64,000 nucleotides of DNA, taken from contig CAWFJE010000005.1 of NCBI GenBank assembly GCA_963816155.1, positions 62,001-126,000 on the forward strand, written 5' to 3'. The DNA comes from JAXGXJ01 sp963816155. Its GTDB lineage: Bacteria > Actinomycetota > Thermoleophilia > RBG-16-64-13. Below, piece after piece: positions 41,310-49,952 of this stretch. The position numbers and the translations under genes are program-made. Below the pieces are notes generated by a model that was given only the letters and a program-made list of their open reading frames with translations, did not search any database and was not told the DNA's origin. The first letter of the stretch is position 1. Each line of letters begins with the position of its first letter.

Positions 41310-42185
41310 ATGAAACACCTCGTCGCCCGCAAGTCGCCGCTCCGCCCCCTGATCGTGGTGAGTGTGGCCCTCGTGTTCCTGCTGATGACTTTCGCGGCAG
41401 CCTGCGGTTCTGACTCTACGGCGACGACGGACGATACCTCGGTGTCCGGCTCCGACACCACCGGCAACCAAGCCGGCGGCGAGACTCAAACCTTACTGGT
41501 CGCCACGGCCTCGAGCCTCAAGGAGGCGTTCACCGAGATAGCGCAGGCCTTCGATCAGACCCACGCTTCCGAGACCACCTTGACCTTCGATTCTTCGGGA
41601 GCCCTGCAGAAGCAGATCGAAGCGGGCGCGCCCGCGGACGTGTTCGCCTCGGCCGCCATGCTCCAGGTCGACAACCTGCTTCAGAAGGGGCTGGTGGACG
41701 AATCCTCCATAACCACCTTCGCCAGCAACGAACTCGTTTTGGCCGCGCCCGCCGACTCGAAACTCGGCATCTCCAGCTTCGAGGATCTGGCCAAGCCAGA
41801 GGTTGAGAAGATCACCACCGGCGACCCGACGAACGCCCCGCACGGCAAGGCGGCCGTGGAGATCCTTACGACTCTGGGTCTTATCGATCAGGTGCAACCC
41901 AAGCTCATCTACGCGAAGAACGCATCCCAGACGCTCACCTACGTCGTCCAGGGCGAGGTGGACGCGGGGATCATGTTCGCCACCGATGCCACCCTGGGCG
42001 GAGACAAGGTGAAGGTGGTGGCGACGTCCGAACCCGGTTGGCACAGCGAGCTCGCCTACGTCTTGGCGATCGTCACCGCCAGCGAGAACAAGACCCTGGC
42101 GCAGGAGTTCGTCGATTTCGTGACCGGTTCCGACGCTCGGCCCATCCTCGAGAAGTACGGCTACATGCTGCCCGCGGCCCCATAG
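41310..42185 (+). CDS. modA: Molybdate ABC transporter substrate-binding lipoprotein (ModA)
   Basis: A 291-residue lipoprotein: hydrophobic signal with lipobox FAAAC, a Thr/Ser/Asp-rich tether (to about residue 55), then the ModA fold. ModA signatures are LLVATASSLKEAFTEIA, FDSSGALQKQIEAGAPADVF and GDPTNAPHGKAAVEIL. It binds molybdate or tungstate outside the membrane. ATG 41310 follows GAAGGAG. No modB or modC follows; the next feature is a tRNA gene on the other strand. Molybdate or tungstate would be needed for formate dehydrogenase, which is outside this window. Confidence 0.92.
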   Translation: MKHLVARKSPLRPLIVVSVALVFLLMTFAAACGSDSTATTDDTSVSGSDTTGNQAGGETQTLLVATASSLKEAFTEIAQAFDQTHASETTLTFDSSGALQKQIEAGAPADVFASAAMLQVDNLLQKGLVDESSITTFASNELVLAAPADSKLGISSFEDLAKPEVEKITTGDPTNAPHGKAAVEILTTLGLIDQVQPKLIYAKNASQTLTYVVQGEVDAGIMFATDATLGGDKVKVVATSEPGWHSELAYVLAIVTASENKTLAQEFVDFVTGSDARPILEKYGYMLPAAP

Positions 42186-42358
42186 GCACCCCGACCAACG
42201 AGCGGACGCGTGCTGCAATCCAAGTATGAAGTGAGGAATACTGTACTACCTAGTTGCTGCAACCGGTGGCGACGCCATGGGCGCACACCTAACAGCCCGG
42301 CGCCGTCGACCAGCGTAGCTGGCGGCTGACCGGCTGAATCGTTGGACGGACTCTTCCT

Positions 42359-42480
42359 TTGAGCACCAACCTGATTGTCCGGCTCGACCATGCGTCCTTG
42401 GACGTGGCAGGCGCGATTCGGGCCGTCATGTTCGAGGCCTATCGTATCGAGGCCGCGATTCCCAGCAGAGGTACTGGTCG
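42359..42480 (+). pseudogene. Possible remnant of a GNAT-type acetyltransferase N-terminus
   Basis: A short frame (RLDHASLDVAGAIRAVMFEA, then YRIEAAI) resembles the first helix of GNAT acetyltransferases but loses similarity after about 40 codons and has no ribosome binding site. It lies in the 350-base spacer between modA and tRNA-Val, where I see nothing else recognisable. Chance resemblance is quite possible. Confidence 0.22.
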
Positions 42481-42537
42481 ACTCCTGAGGGCATCCCGAT
42501 GGTCACGCTCATACGACACGGTGACGCCCGCCGCTAG

Positions 42538-42609
42538 TGGGCGATACTGGATTTGAACCAGTGACTTCTGCAGTGTGAATGCAGCGCTCTCCCACTGAGC
42601 TAATCGCCC
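42538..42609 (-). tRNA. tRNA-Val (anticodon CAC)
   Basis: Complete cloverleaf on the - strand: 7-bp acceptor GGGCGAT/ATCGCCC, D-arm GCTC-AGTGGGA-GAGC, anticodon stem CTGCA/TGCAG around loop TTCACAC (anticodon CAC, reading GUG), 5-base variable loop and T-arm ACTGG-TTCAAAT-CCAGT. The discriminator base is A. The CCA end is not encoded. No integrase or duplicated 3' end is seen nearby. Confidence 0.96.
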
Positions 42610-42820
42610 GCATCAGGGGCGTTGATGATAGCAAAGCGGGCCCCGGGCCGCCAAGGTGAGATGGGCGCGCCTGCCTTCGAAGCGCACCTTCGCGTTCGCA
42701 TGTGGCCCAAGTACCGGACGCGCCTACTCGTGAGGGATTATCATTCCGCCCGCGTGGGGACCTGAATCCCAACACCTAGAAGGACCGAAGAAACGCACTC
42801 GGGCGGACCGCCCGATCGAA

Positions 42821-45406
42821 ATGGGGACTGTGGCCAAGACCATTCTTATAGTGCACGGCATGTCGTGTGCCGCCTGTGAGAGCAAGGTGCGAAAAGCCCT
42901 CTCGGCTCTTCCCGGCGTATCCCAGGTCACGGTCACCGTGGCCACCGGCCGCGTGACCGTGGACCATGAGGCCGGCGTGACGAGCGCCGACCTCGCCGGC
43001 ATCGTCATCTCCCTGGGCTACGAGGTGGAGACGGCCGAACTCTCTCTCACCGTGGGGGGGATGAACTGCGCCGCCTGTGTGGCCAAGGTGGAGAACGCTC
43101 TGAAGGAACTGCCTGGGGTGACCGAGGTCGGGGTGAGCCTGGGCACGAGCACGGCCCGCCTGCGCGGCTACGCAGGGGTCATGCAGAAGCGCGACGCCAT
43201 CGACGCGCTCACCTCTCTGGGCTACAAGGCCTCCGAGAAGCTGGAGGGGCAGGCCCAACTCGACCGCGAGCAGGAGATGCGGGCGGCCGAACTCCGCCGC
43301 CAGAAGATCAACATGTGGACGGTCTGGCCGCTGGCCGCTCTCATCATGATCATCACCTTCCAGGGGATGTGGATCATCCCCGAGTTCGTACCTCCCGAGG
43401 CCAGAAACTGGGTGCTCATGTTCCTCACCATCCCGGTGGTGGTAGGCCCCGGCCGCCAGTTCTTCGTGCTCTCCTGGAAGGGACTGCGGCGCGGAGTGAC
43501 GGACATGAACCTGCTCTACGCCACCGGCATCGGCGCCTCGTTCCTGATCGCCTCCGTCAACACCATCTGGCCTGACGCCGGCTTCGGCGGCAGCGAGGCG
43601 ACCTTCTTCGAATCGGCCGCCATGCTCACCGGCTTCATCGTGCTTGGTCGTTATCTCGAGGCCATCACCCGGGGCAAGACGAGCGAATCGATACGCAAGC
43701 TCATGAGACTGCAGCCCAAGGTGGCCACGGTGCTGAGAGACGGGCAGGAGGTGGACCTGCCCTCCGACGAAGTGGAGGTCGGCGATGTCGTCCTCATCCG
43801 CCCGGGAGAGTCGGTACCCGTGGATGGCGTGGTGGTAGACGGCTACTCCTCTATCGACGAGTCCATGATCACCGGCGAGTCCATCCCCGTGGAGAAGACC
43901 GTGGGCGAGCGGGTCATCGGGGGGACGGTCAACCGCACGGGCGCCCTGCGCTTCGAAGCCACCCAGGTGGGCAAGGACACAGCCTTATCCCAGATCATCC
44001 GCCTGGTAGAGGATGCTCAGGCCAGCAAGGCCCCCATCCAGAAGGTGGCCGACTTGGTGGCCGGCCACTTCATCCTCATAGTCCACCTGCTGGCTCTGGG
44101 CGTCTTCCTGTTCTGGTTCTTCGTCGGGTACGACCTGTTCTTCACACCCGACAGCAAGTTCATCCTCTCGCCCAACAACCTCGAGGCCATGGAGGTCTTC
44201 GGATTCTCTCTGCTGTTGTCGCTCTCCGTGCTCGTCATCTCCTGCCCCTGCGCGGTGGGTCTGGCCACACCGAGCGCCATGATGGCCGGCGCCGGCAAGG
44301 GAGCCGAGTACGGGGTGCTCTTCAAGGGGGCCGAAGCCATCGAGAGCACCTCCAAGATCCAGACGGTGGTCTTCGACAAGACCGGAACGATCACGCGCGG
44401 AGAACCGGCCGTGACCGATCTTCTCCCTGCCGGGACGATGACCACGGACGTGTTGCTGGCCTACGCCGCGGCGGTGGAACAGAACTCCGAGCACCCCTTG
44501 GGGGAGGCCATCGTCAAGGGAGCGCGAGAACGCGGCCTGAAGATACCGTCCGCCTCCGACTTCGACTCGATCCCCGGCCACGGGGTAGAGGGCACCGTAG
44601 AAGGCCACCGGGTATTGCTGGGTAACGAGAAGTTCATGGGCGACCGCGGAATCCAGACGACGGCGCTCGGCGTGACGACCGCCGAGTTGGCCGCCCAGGG
44701 CAAGACGCCCATGTTTGTCGCGGTGGACGGGGTGATGGGCGGGGTGGTGGCGGTCGCCGACGTTCTCAAGGACTCATCCGTAGCGGCCATAGCCCGGCTC
44801 CACGAGATGGGGCTGCGCACAGTCATGATTACCGGCGACAACCGTAGGACGGCCGAAGCCATCGCCAAACAGGTGGGCATCGATGAGGTCCTGGCCGAGG
44901 TCCTACCCGAGGACAAGGCCCGTATGGTCAAGGAGCTGCAGGACAAGGGTGAGTCCGTGGCCATGGTCGGTGACGGAGTCAACGACGCACCGGCGCTCGC
45001 TCAGGCCCAGGTGGGCATCGCCATCGGCTCCGGCACGGACGTGGCCAAGGAGACCGGGGACGTAATCCTCATCCGCGGTGACCTCATGGACGTGGTCACG
45101 GCCCTCGAGGCCGGGCGGGCCACGATGCGCAAGGTCAAACAGAACCTGTTCTGGGCCTTCTTCTACAACAGCATCGGCATCCCCATCGCCGCCGGCATCC
45201 TCTACCCGTTCACCCATCAGATCGTGGGCCCGGAACTGGCGGCCTTCTTCATGGCCATCTCGTCCGTCTCGGTGACCTTGAACACCCTTCTGCTGCGCCG
45301 GTTCAAACCCAGTTCTTCGAACAGGGGCGGTCCCGGTCAGAGCGCCAAGGAAAGCGCACCCCTGCCGAAAGGAGGGATGGAAATTGCCGGACAAGCCGTC
45401 AAGTGA
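42821..45406 (+). CDS. copA: Copper-exporting P-type ATPase
   Basis: An 861-residue P1B-type ATPase. Two N-terminal HMA domains carry GMSCAACE (Cys16/Cys19) and GMNCAACV. The actuator has TGES, the membrane metal site is CPC (SCPCAVGLATP, about residue 475), the phosphorylated Asp is in DKTGTITRG (about 520), the nucleotide domain has HP in EQNSEHPLGEAI, and the hinge is GDGVNDAPAL. CPC with HMA CXXC motifs indicates Cu(I) export. The start is ATG 42821; a GTG four codons later would barely change the product. It overlaps the next small gene. Confidence 0.96.
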   Translation: MGTVAKTILIVHGMSCAACESKVRKALSALPGVSQVTVTVATGRVTVDHEAGVTSADLAGIVISLGYEVETAELSLTVGGMNCAACVAKVENALKELPGVTEVGVSLGTSTARLRGYAGVMQKRDAIDALTSLGYKASEKLEGQAQLDREQEMRAAELRRQKINMWTVWPLAALIMIITFQGMWIIPEFVPPEARNWVLMFLTIPVVVGPGRQFFVLSWKGLRRGVTDMNLLYATGIGASFLIASVNTIWPDAGFGGSEATFFESAAMLTGFIVLGRYLEAITRGKTSESIRKLMRLQPKVATVLRDGQEVDLPSDEVEVGDVVLIRPGESVPVDGVVVDGYSSIDESMITGESIPVEKTVGERVIGGTVNRTGALRFEATQVGKDTALSQIIRLVEDAQASKAPIQKVADLVAGHFILIVHLLALGVFLFWFFVGYDLFFTPDSKFILSPNNLEAMEVFGFSLLLSLSVLVISCPCAVGLATPSAMMAGAGKGAEYGVLFKGAEAIESTSKIQTVVFDKTGTITRGEPAVTDLLPAGTMTTDVLLAYAAAVEQNSEHPLGEAIVKGARERGLKIPSASDFDSIPGHGVEGTVEGHRVLLGNEKFMGDRGIQTTALGVTTAELAAQGKTPMFVAVDGVMGGVVAVADVLKDSSVAAIARLHEMGLRTVMITGDNRRTAEAIAKQVGIDEVLAEVLPEDKARMVKELQDKGESVAMVGDGVNDAPALAQAQVGIAIGSGTDVAKETGDVILIRGDLMDVVTALEAGRATMRKVKQNLFWAFFYNSIGIPIAAGILYPFTHQIVGPELAAFFMAISSVSVTLNTLLLRRFKPSSSNRGGPGQSAKESAPLPKGGMEIAGQAVK

Positions 45407-45758
45407 CGCGCCCGCCCCGCTTGGTGAAGAAGCCTCCTGCCCCCTGATCGACTCGGGAGCGGCCGAAGACGCCTGCCCCCTAGGCCCGCCCCTGCCCGCC
45501 GACACGGCCGAACTGGGGGAAGGTCCCGATGTGGCCGAGAAGCCGGGCGCCTTTGGAGAGACGCGGACCGGCCGCATCGCCGCCCTCATCTACACGGGCA
45601 TCTCGTCGCTGGCCGCGGCCGTCTTCATCCTGGTGACCACCTATATCGGTTCGTATCCGCCCGTGGCCCGATACGGAGGAGCGGCCTGGATCTTCTTGCT
45701 CCTCATGATCGTGCTCATGCCCTTCGTCATCCCCCGCGTGCGGAAGTGGCAGAGCTAG
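45384..45758 (+). CDS. Small membrane protein coupled to copA
   Basis: A 124-residue protein starting with TTG inside the end of copA (23-base overlap, with AAGGAGGGATGG upstream). The first 60 residues are acidic, Pro-rich and probably disordered, with two Cys-Pro-Leu repeats (SCPLIDS, ACPLGPP) that could bind copper. Two membrane helices follow (about 65-85 and 96-115). No known family recognised; position suggests help in copper export or sensing. Confidence 0.68.
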   Translation: MPDKPSSDAPAPLGEEASCPLIDSGAAEDACPLGPPLPADTAELGEGPDVAEKPGAFGETRTGRIAALIYTGISSLAAAVFILVTTYIGSYPPVARYGGAAWIFLLLMIVLMPFVIPRVRKWQS

Positions 45759-45773
45759 GCCAGCGGGTGGGGC

Positions 45774-46613
45774 CTAGGGGCCCTCAGCTGGCAAGACCTC
45801 GTTGAGACTGCCGGAGCGGAAGCCCGCCAGATCCACGCACACGTACGCATAGCCCAGATCCCTCAGGGCCCCGTTCACCTCGCTGCGGAGGGGTTCGGCT
45901 GAGAGTCGGGCGATCTGGGTCGCAGGGACCTCGATGCGGGCCGTCAGTCCGTGGTGCCGCACGCGGCAGACCGGGAAGCCGAGGCGGCGCAGCAGCGCTT
46001 CAGCCTCGGCCACCATTCCCAGCGACTCTTCCGTGATGGTCTCGCCGTAGGGGAAGCGGGAGGCGAGACAGGGCGACGCGGGGCGCTCGGCCACCTCCAA
46101 GCCCAGTTCGCGACACGCGGCTCTGACCTCGTCCTTCGTGAACCCGGCCTCCGCCAGGGGGCTGCGCACGCCGGCCTCGGCAGTGGCCCTCATTCCCGGC
46201 CGGTAGTCTCCGGAATCGTCCACTATGCCGCCGTCGACGATGGCGTCCAGCCCCTCCTCAGCCCTGATGGTCTCCAGTAGGGCATAGAGGCGTGTGCGGC
46301 AGAGATAACAGCGGTCGGGAGGGTTGACGGCGAAACCCGGAATGGCCAGATAGTCGAAGGGAACGATCGTGTGACGAGTCCCCAAGCGACCGACCACAGC
46401 TGTGGCCCACTTGCCGTCCTCCTCCGAGCCCACGGTCCCGGTCGCCGTCACAGCCAAGACCCGCTCAGCACCGAGTGCCCGCATGGCCAGGGCAAGCAGG
46501 AGACTCGAGTCCACACCGCCGGAGAAGGCCACGAGCAGGCCCTGGTACTGGGCGAGGCGGTGCTCGACCAGTCGCATCTTGCCGCTGACGTTCTGAGGAG
46601 GCGGCTGCGCCAA
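45774..46613 (-). CDS. larE: LarE-type ATP-dependent sacrificial sulfur transferase
   Basis: A 279-residue PP-loop protein: ATP-binding SGGVDSSLL, CYLCR, and SPCLASRFPYGE (the region that holds the sulfur-donor Cys in LarE). Together with the Cys pair in RCYLCR, these three Cys suit the [4Fe-4S]-dependent LarE type. LarE puts sulfur into the nickel-pincer cofactor of lactate racemase and related enzymes. larB and larC are not adjacent. Stop-to-stop convergent with the small copA-linked gene, 15 bases apart. Confidence 0.9.
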   Translation of the reverse strand: MAQPPPQNVSGKMRLVEHRLAQYQGLLVAFSGGVDSSLLLALAMRALGAERVLAVTATGTVGSEEDGKWATAVVGRLGTRHTIVPFDYLAIPGFAVNPPDRCYLCRTRLYALLETIRAEEGLDAIVDGGIVDDSGDYRPGMRATAEAGVRSPLAEAGFTKDEVRAACRELGLEVAERPASPCLASRFPYGETITEESLGMVAEAEALLRRLGFPVCRVRHHGLTARIEVPATQIARLSAEPLRSEVNGALRDLGYAYVCVDLAGFRSGSLNEVLPAEGP

Positions 46614-46650
46614 GGGTGTGGAGTCGGCGACAGCCGTCAGGAAGGTTAGA

Positions 46651-47772
46651 TCAGTGAGCGCGGCTGCGCAGGTTCCGCGTCTTGTCGATAGCCTGGAGCT
46701 TGGCCAAGGCCTTGGCCTCGATCTGCCGGATACGCTCCCGCGTCACCCCGAAGCGCCGCGCCACCTCTTCCAGCGTACGCGGGTGCTCGCCCTTGAGACC
46801 GAAACGCAACTCGATGACCTTCCGCTCACGGTAGGGCAGCATGTTGAGCGCATCGTTGATTCCGTCCTTATCCAGTTGGGAGGCTACGGCATCGAAGGAA
46901 CGGATGGCATCCTCATCCTCGATGAAATCGCCCAACTCGGAGTCTTCCTCTTCGCCGATGGGCGTCTCCAGGGAGACGGTGGTCTGACTGATGCGTAGGA
47001 TCTCGCGGATCTCGGTGTCGGTCATGCTCATCTCAGCCGCGATCTCTTCTGGAAGTGGCTCGCGCCCCATGTTCTGCAGGAGCTGGCGCTGCACGCGGAT
47101 GAGCTTGTTGATCTTCTCCACCATGTGCACGGGGATGCGTATGGTACGGGCCTTGTCGGCGATCGCACGCGTGATGGCCTGCCGGATCCACCATGTGGCA
47201 TATGTGGAGAACTTGTGGCCCTTGCGGTAATCGAACTTCTCCACGGCCCGGATGAGACCCAGGTTCCCCTCCTGGATAAGGTCGAGGAAGCTCATGCCAT
47301 CGGTGTGATAGCGCTTGGCTATGGAGACGACGAGACGCAGGTTGGCCTCGGTGAGTTCGTGCTTCGCCCGGATGTCCCCCCGCTCGATGCGCTTGGCCAG
47401 CGACACCTCTTGCTGAGCGGTGAGCAGCTTGACCCGTCCGATCTCCTTCAAGTACATGCGCACCGGATCGGTAGTGGGAACGTCGACGCTGAGGTCGAGG
47501 TCATCCGCTCCGCGCCGCCACTCGGACCGGCCGTTGCCGTTGCCGCCGGCGTCGTCCTCCAGTTCTGCGCAGGATTCATCCGTCACCTCGACGCCCTGAT
47601 CGAGGAGCGCGGTATACATCAGTTCGATCTGCTCGGTGGTGAGATCGACCTCCGCCAGTACCTCGGCGATGTCGTCCGCCGTCACGAAGCCGCGCGCGCG
47701 ACCCATCTCCAGCAGCGCCTCGACCTCTTCTATGCTGACGACCCAGCTTTCCGGAGACGAGTTGCCGGTCAT
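46651..47772 (-). CDS. RNA polymerase sigma-70 family factor (group 1/2), copy 1
   Basis: A 373-residue sigma factor with all DNA-binding regions: 1.2 (DPVRMYLKEIGRVKLLT), 2.1-2.4 (NLRLVVSIAKRY, FDYRKGHKFSTYATWWIRQAI), 3 (IPVHMVEKINKL) and 4.2 (LEEVARRFGVTRERIRQIEAKAL). The N-terminal 1.1-like part is short and acidic. The start is taken at 47772 because it overlaps the hxlR-type stop (ATGA); ATG 47787 is an alternative. Housekeeping or HrdB-like paralogue of the factor at 52.4 kb. Confidence 0.92.
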   Translation of the reverse strand: MTGNSSPESWVVSIEEVEALLEMGRARGFVTADDIAEVLAEVDLTTEQIELMYTALLDQGVEVTDESCAELEDDAGGNGNGRSEWRRGADDLDLSVDVPTTDPVRMYLKEIGRVKLLTAQQEVSLAKRIERGDIRAKHELTEANLRLVVSIAKRYHTDGMSFLDLIQEGNLGLIRAVEKFDYRKGHKFSTYATWWIRQAITRAIADKARTIRIPVHMVEKINKLIRVQRQLLQNMGREPLPEEIAAEMSMTDTEIREILRISQTTVSLETPIGEEEDSELGDFIEDEDAIRSFDAVASQLDKDGINDALNMLPYRERKVIELRFGLKGEHPRTLEEVARRFGVTRERIRQIEAKALAKLQAIDKTRNLRSRAH

Positions 47773-48095
47773 GTGCAGCTCAGCCATTTGTTGCCGTAGT
47801 CCCTCATGTGATCGATGAGCGGGATGAGATCCAAGCCCATGACCGTGAGCGTATATTCAACCCGAGGCGGCACCTCGGCGAAGCTCTTGCGCGTCACGAT
47901 GCCCGACTTCTCCAGGCTCTTCAGACGTTCGGAAAGCGTCTTGGGACTGATGCCGGCCAAGGAGCGCTCCAGAGCACTGAAACGGTTCACGCCATTGGAG
48001 AGATCGCGCAAGATGAGGAGCGTCCACTTGCCCGAGATAATGTCCGCGGTCCTAAGGACGGGACAGGCATCGGGATGCACTTCTGCGGGTTGCAC
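47769..48095 (-). CDS. HxlR-family transcriptional regulator
   Basis: A 108-residue winged-helix regulator with the standard HxlR start (CPVLRTADIISGKWTLLILRDL) and the recognition region FSALERSLAGISPKTLSERLKSLE. The Cys in CPVL is the redox- or aldehyde-sensing residue in several HxlR proteins. Start GTG 48095 with AGGAAGG upstream. Translationally coupled to the sigma factor, an unusual pairing that would link sigma synthesis to a redox or electrophile signal. Confidence 0.9.
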   Translation of the reverse strand: MQPAEVHPDACPVLRTADIISGKWTLLILRDLSNGVNRFSALERSLAGISPKTLSERLKSLEKSGIVTRKSFAEVPPRVEYTLTVMGLDLIPLIDHMRDYGNKWLSCT

Positions 48096-48203
48096 TGCGT
48101 TAGGGCCTTCCTGGGAGGTGCTCAGACTTCATCCAACCTTATGATTCCACTTTGGACCGGTCCTCGGAGGGTAAGGCAAAGTACCAGACAGAGTCACGCT
48201 TTT

Positions 48204-48482
48204 CAACCACCGAGGGGGTCGCCCGGCGCTCACCTCATCGCACAGCTTCGCGGTGTTCGCTAGGCGCCTCAGCGACCCCCTCGGTGGTTGTGACGGGGTG
48301 GCGCTTCGCGCCGCCGGACGGGGGGTGACTGAGACCTGGCCCCGGCGCTCACCTCACCGCACAGCTTCGCGGTGTTCGCTAGGCGCCTCAGCGACCTTCG
48401 CGGTGTGCGCTAGGCCCCTCGGTGGTTTGTAACATGGGTGGCGCTTCGGGCCGCTGGCCGGGGAGTGACTGAGACCGGGCCC
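48204..48482. repeat. Structured intergenic repeat: two direct copies with long inverted arms
   Basis: The spacer between the HxlR gene and gatB holds two direct copies starting at 48222 (119 bases) and 48341 (142 bases). They share the core CACAGCTTCGCGGTGTTCGC and the following TAGGCGCCTCAGCGACC, and a common end GTGACTGAGACC. The first copy is bounded by perfect 19-base inverted arms (48204-48222 and 48272-48290). The second copy carries an extra internal partial duplication (CGCGGTGTGCGCTAGGCCCCTCGGTGG). No open frame of note. It could be a REP/BIME-like element, an attenuating structure or a small non-coding RNA. Confidence 0.75.
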
Positions 48483-48488
48483 CCGGCG

Positions 48489-49952
48489 CTATCCGGCCTC
48501 GCGTCCCAACTGCTTGCGCAGGATCTCGTTCACCATCTGCGGGTTCGCCTGTCCGCGCGTCTCTTTCATGACCTGACCCACGAAGAAGCCCAGAACCTTG
48601 TCGCGCCCCTGCCGGAACTCCTCGGCGGGACCGGGGTTGGCCTCGACCAAGCGAGCCACGATCACTTCCAACTCCCCGGCGTCGGAGATCTGGCCCAATC
48701 CCTTCTCCTCGACCAGGCTGCGGGCATCCTTACCCGTCTCGGTCATGGCCTCGAAGACTTCTTTGGCCATCTTGCCGGAAAGGGTCCCATCCGCCACCAG
48801 GCTCAGCAACTCGGCCAGACCTTCTGGACCGACAGCGCTGTCCGTTACCTCCAGACCGGCTGCGTTGAGGTAGGCCGACAGGTCGCCCAGCACCCAGTTC
48901 GCCGAGACCCGGGCATCATTCGTAAGTGACGCCACCGTCTCGAAGTAGTCGCCCAGTCTCTTGTTGGCGGCCAAGATAGCCGCGTCCTTGGCGGGAAGGT
49001 CGTACTGAGCGACGAGACGTTCCTTGCGGGCCGCCGGCAGCTCGGGAAGGGCGGCGCGGACGCGCTCCACGTAAGCCTCGTCAAGTTCGATGGGTACGAG
49101 ATCGGGCTCGGGGAAGTAGCGGTAGTCGTGAGCCTCTTCCTTGCTGCGCAGGCTGGACACCGTGCCCGTGCCCGGGTCGAAGTGGACCGTGGCCTGCACG
49201 ATGCGCTCGCCCGAATCGAGAAGTCGGATCTGGCGCTCTATCTCCGCCTCTAGACCGCGCTGGACGAAACGGAAGGAGTTGACGTTCTTGAGTTCGGTCT
49301 TGGTACCGAAGGGATCGCCCGGCCGCCGTACCGACACGTTGGCGTCGCAGCGCAGCGACCCCTCCTCCATGTTGACGTCGGATACGCCCGTTTGCTCGAT
49401 GAGGCTGCGGAGTTGGGTGAGGAAGACCCGTGCCTGCTCGGGCGTGGCGATATCCGGTTCGGTCACGATCTCCACCAGCGGGGTGCCGCCCCGGTTGAAG
49501 TCCACCAGTGAGTGATCGGCGCCATCGATGCGACCCGAGGCCCCGCCCGCGTGCACCAGCTTGCCGGCGTCCTCCTCCATGTGCACCCGAGTGATGCCCA
49601 CGCGCAGGTTCTCCCCGCCGTCCATCTCCACGTCGAGGTACCCGCCGATACCCAGCGGTAGGTCGTACTGAGAGATCTGGTAGGCCTTGGGCAGATCGGG
49701 ATAGAAGTAGTTCTTGCGGTGGAAGATGGTGCGCTCGGCCACGCGACAGTTGAGGGCCAGCGCGATGCGCGTCGCGTACTCGACCGCCTTCTCGTTGGTG
49801 ACCGGAAGCACCCCGGGATGACCCAGGCATATGGGGCACACGCGGGTGTTGGGCGGTTCGCCGAACGTGACCTCGCAGCCGCAGAACATCTTTGTCCGGG
49901 TGCTCATCTGCACGTGGATCTCCAGACCGATAACCGCTTCCCAGGAGCTCAC
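48489..49952 (-). CDS. gatB: Aspartyl/glutamyl-tRNA amidotransferase subunit B
   Basis: A 487-residue GatB that binds misacylated Glu-tRNA(Gln) or Asp-tRNA(Asn) and activates it for amidation. Family hallmarks: VIGLEIHVQMSTRTKMFCGC, CPICLGHPGVLPV, the RKNYFYPDLPKAYQISQYD block, and the C-terminal YqeY-like tail (VNEILRKQLG). Zinc-type Cys are in FCGC and CPIC. The start is the GTG at 49952, which overlaps the gatA stop; the longer open frame upstream is inside gatA. Confidence 0.97.
   Translation of the reverse strand: MSSWEAVIGLEIHVQMSTRTKMFCGCEVTFGEPPNTRVCPICLGHPGVLPVTNEKAVEYATRIALALNCRVAERTIFHRKNYFYPDLPKAYQISQYDLPLGIGGYLDVEMDGGENLRVGITRVHMEEDAGKLVHAGGASGRIDGADHSLVDFNRGGTPLVEIVTEPDIATPEQARVFLTQLRSLIEQTGVSDVNMEEGSLRCDANVSVRRPGDPFGTKTELKNVNSFRFVQRGLEAEIERQIRLLDSGERIVQATVHFDPGTGTVSSLRSKEEAHDYRYFPEPDLVPIELDEAYVERVRAALPELPAARKERLVAQYDLPAKDAAILAANKRLGDYFETVASLTNDARVSANWVLGDLSAYLNAAGLEVTDSAVGPEGLAELLSLVADGTLSGKMAKEVFEAMTETGKDARSLVEEKGLGQISDAGELEVIVARLVEANPGPAEEFRQGRDKVLGFFVGQVMKETRGQANPQMVNEILRKQLGREAG

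Noticed and set aside
42538..42609. tRNA-associated integration site
   Set aside because: No duplicated tRNA 3' end, integrase or composition break is seen around tRNA-Val.
48204..48482. CRISPR array
   Set aside because: Only two repeat copies of unequal length with no regular spacers and no cas genes; better described as a duplicated structured element.
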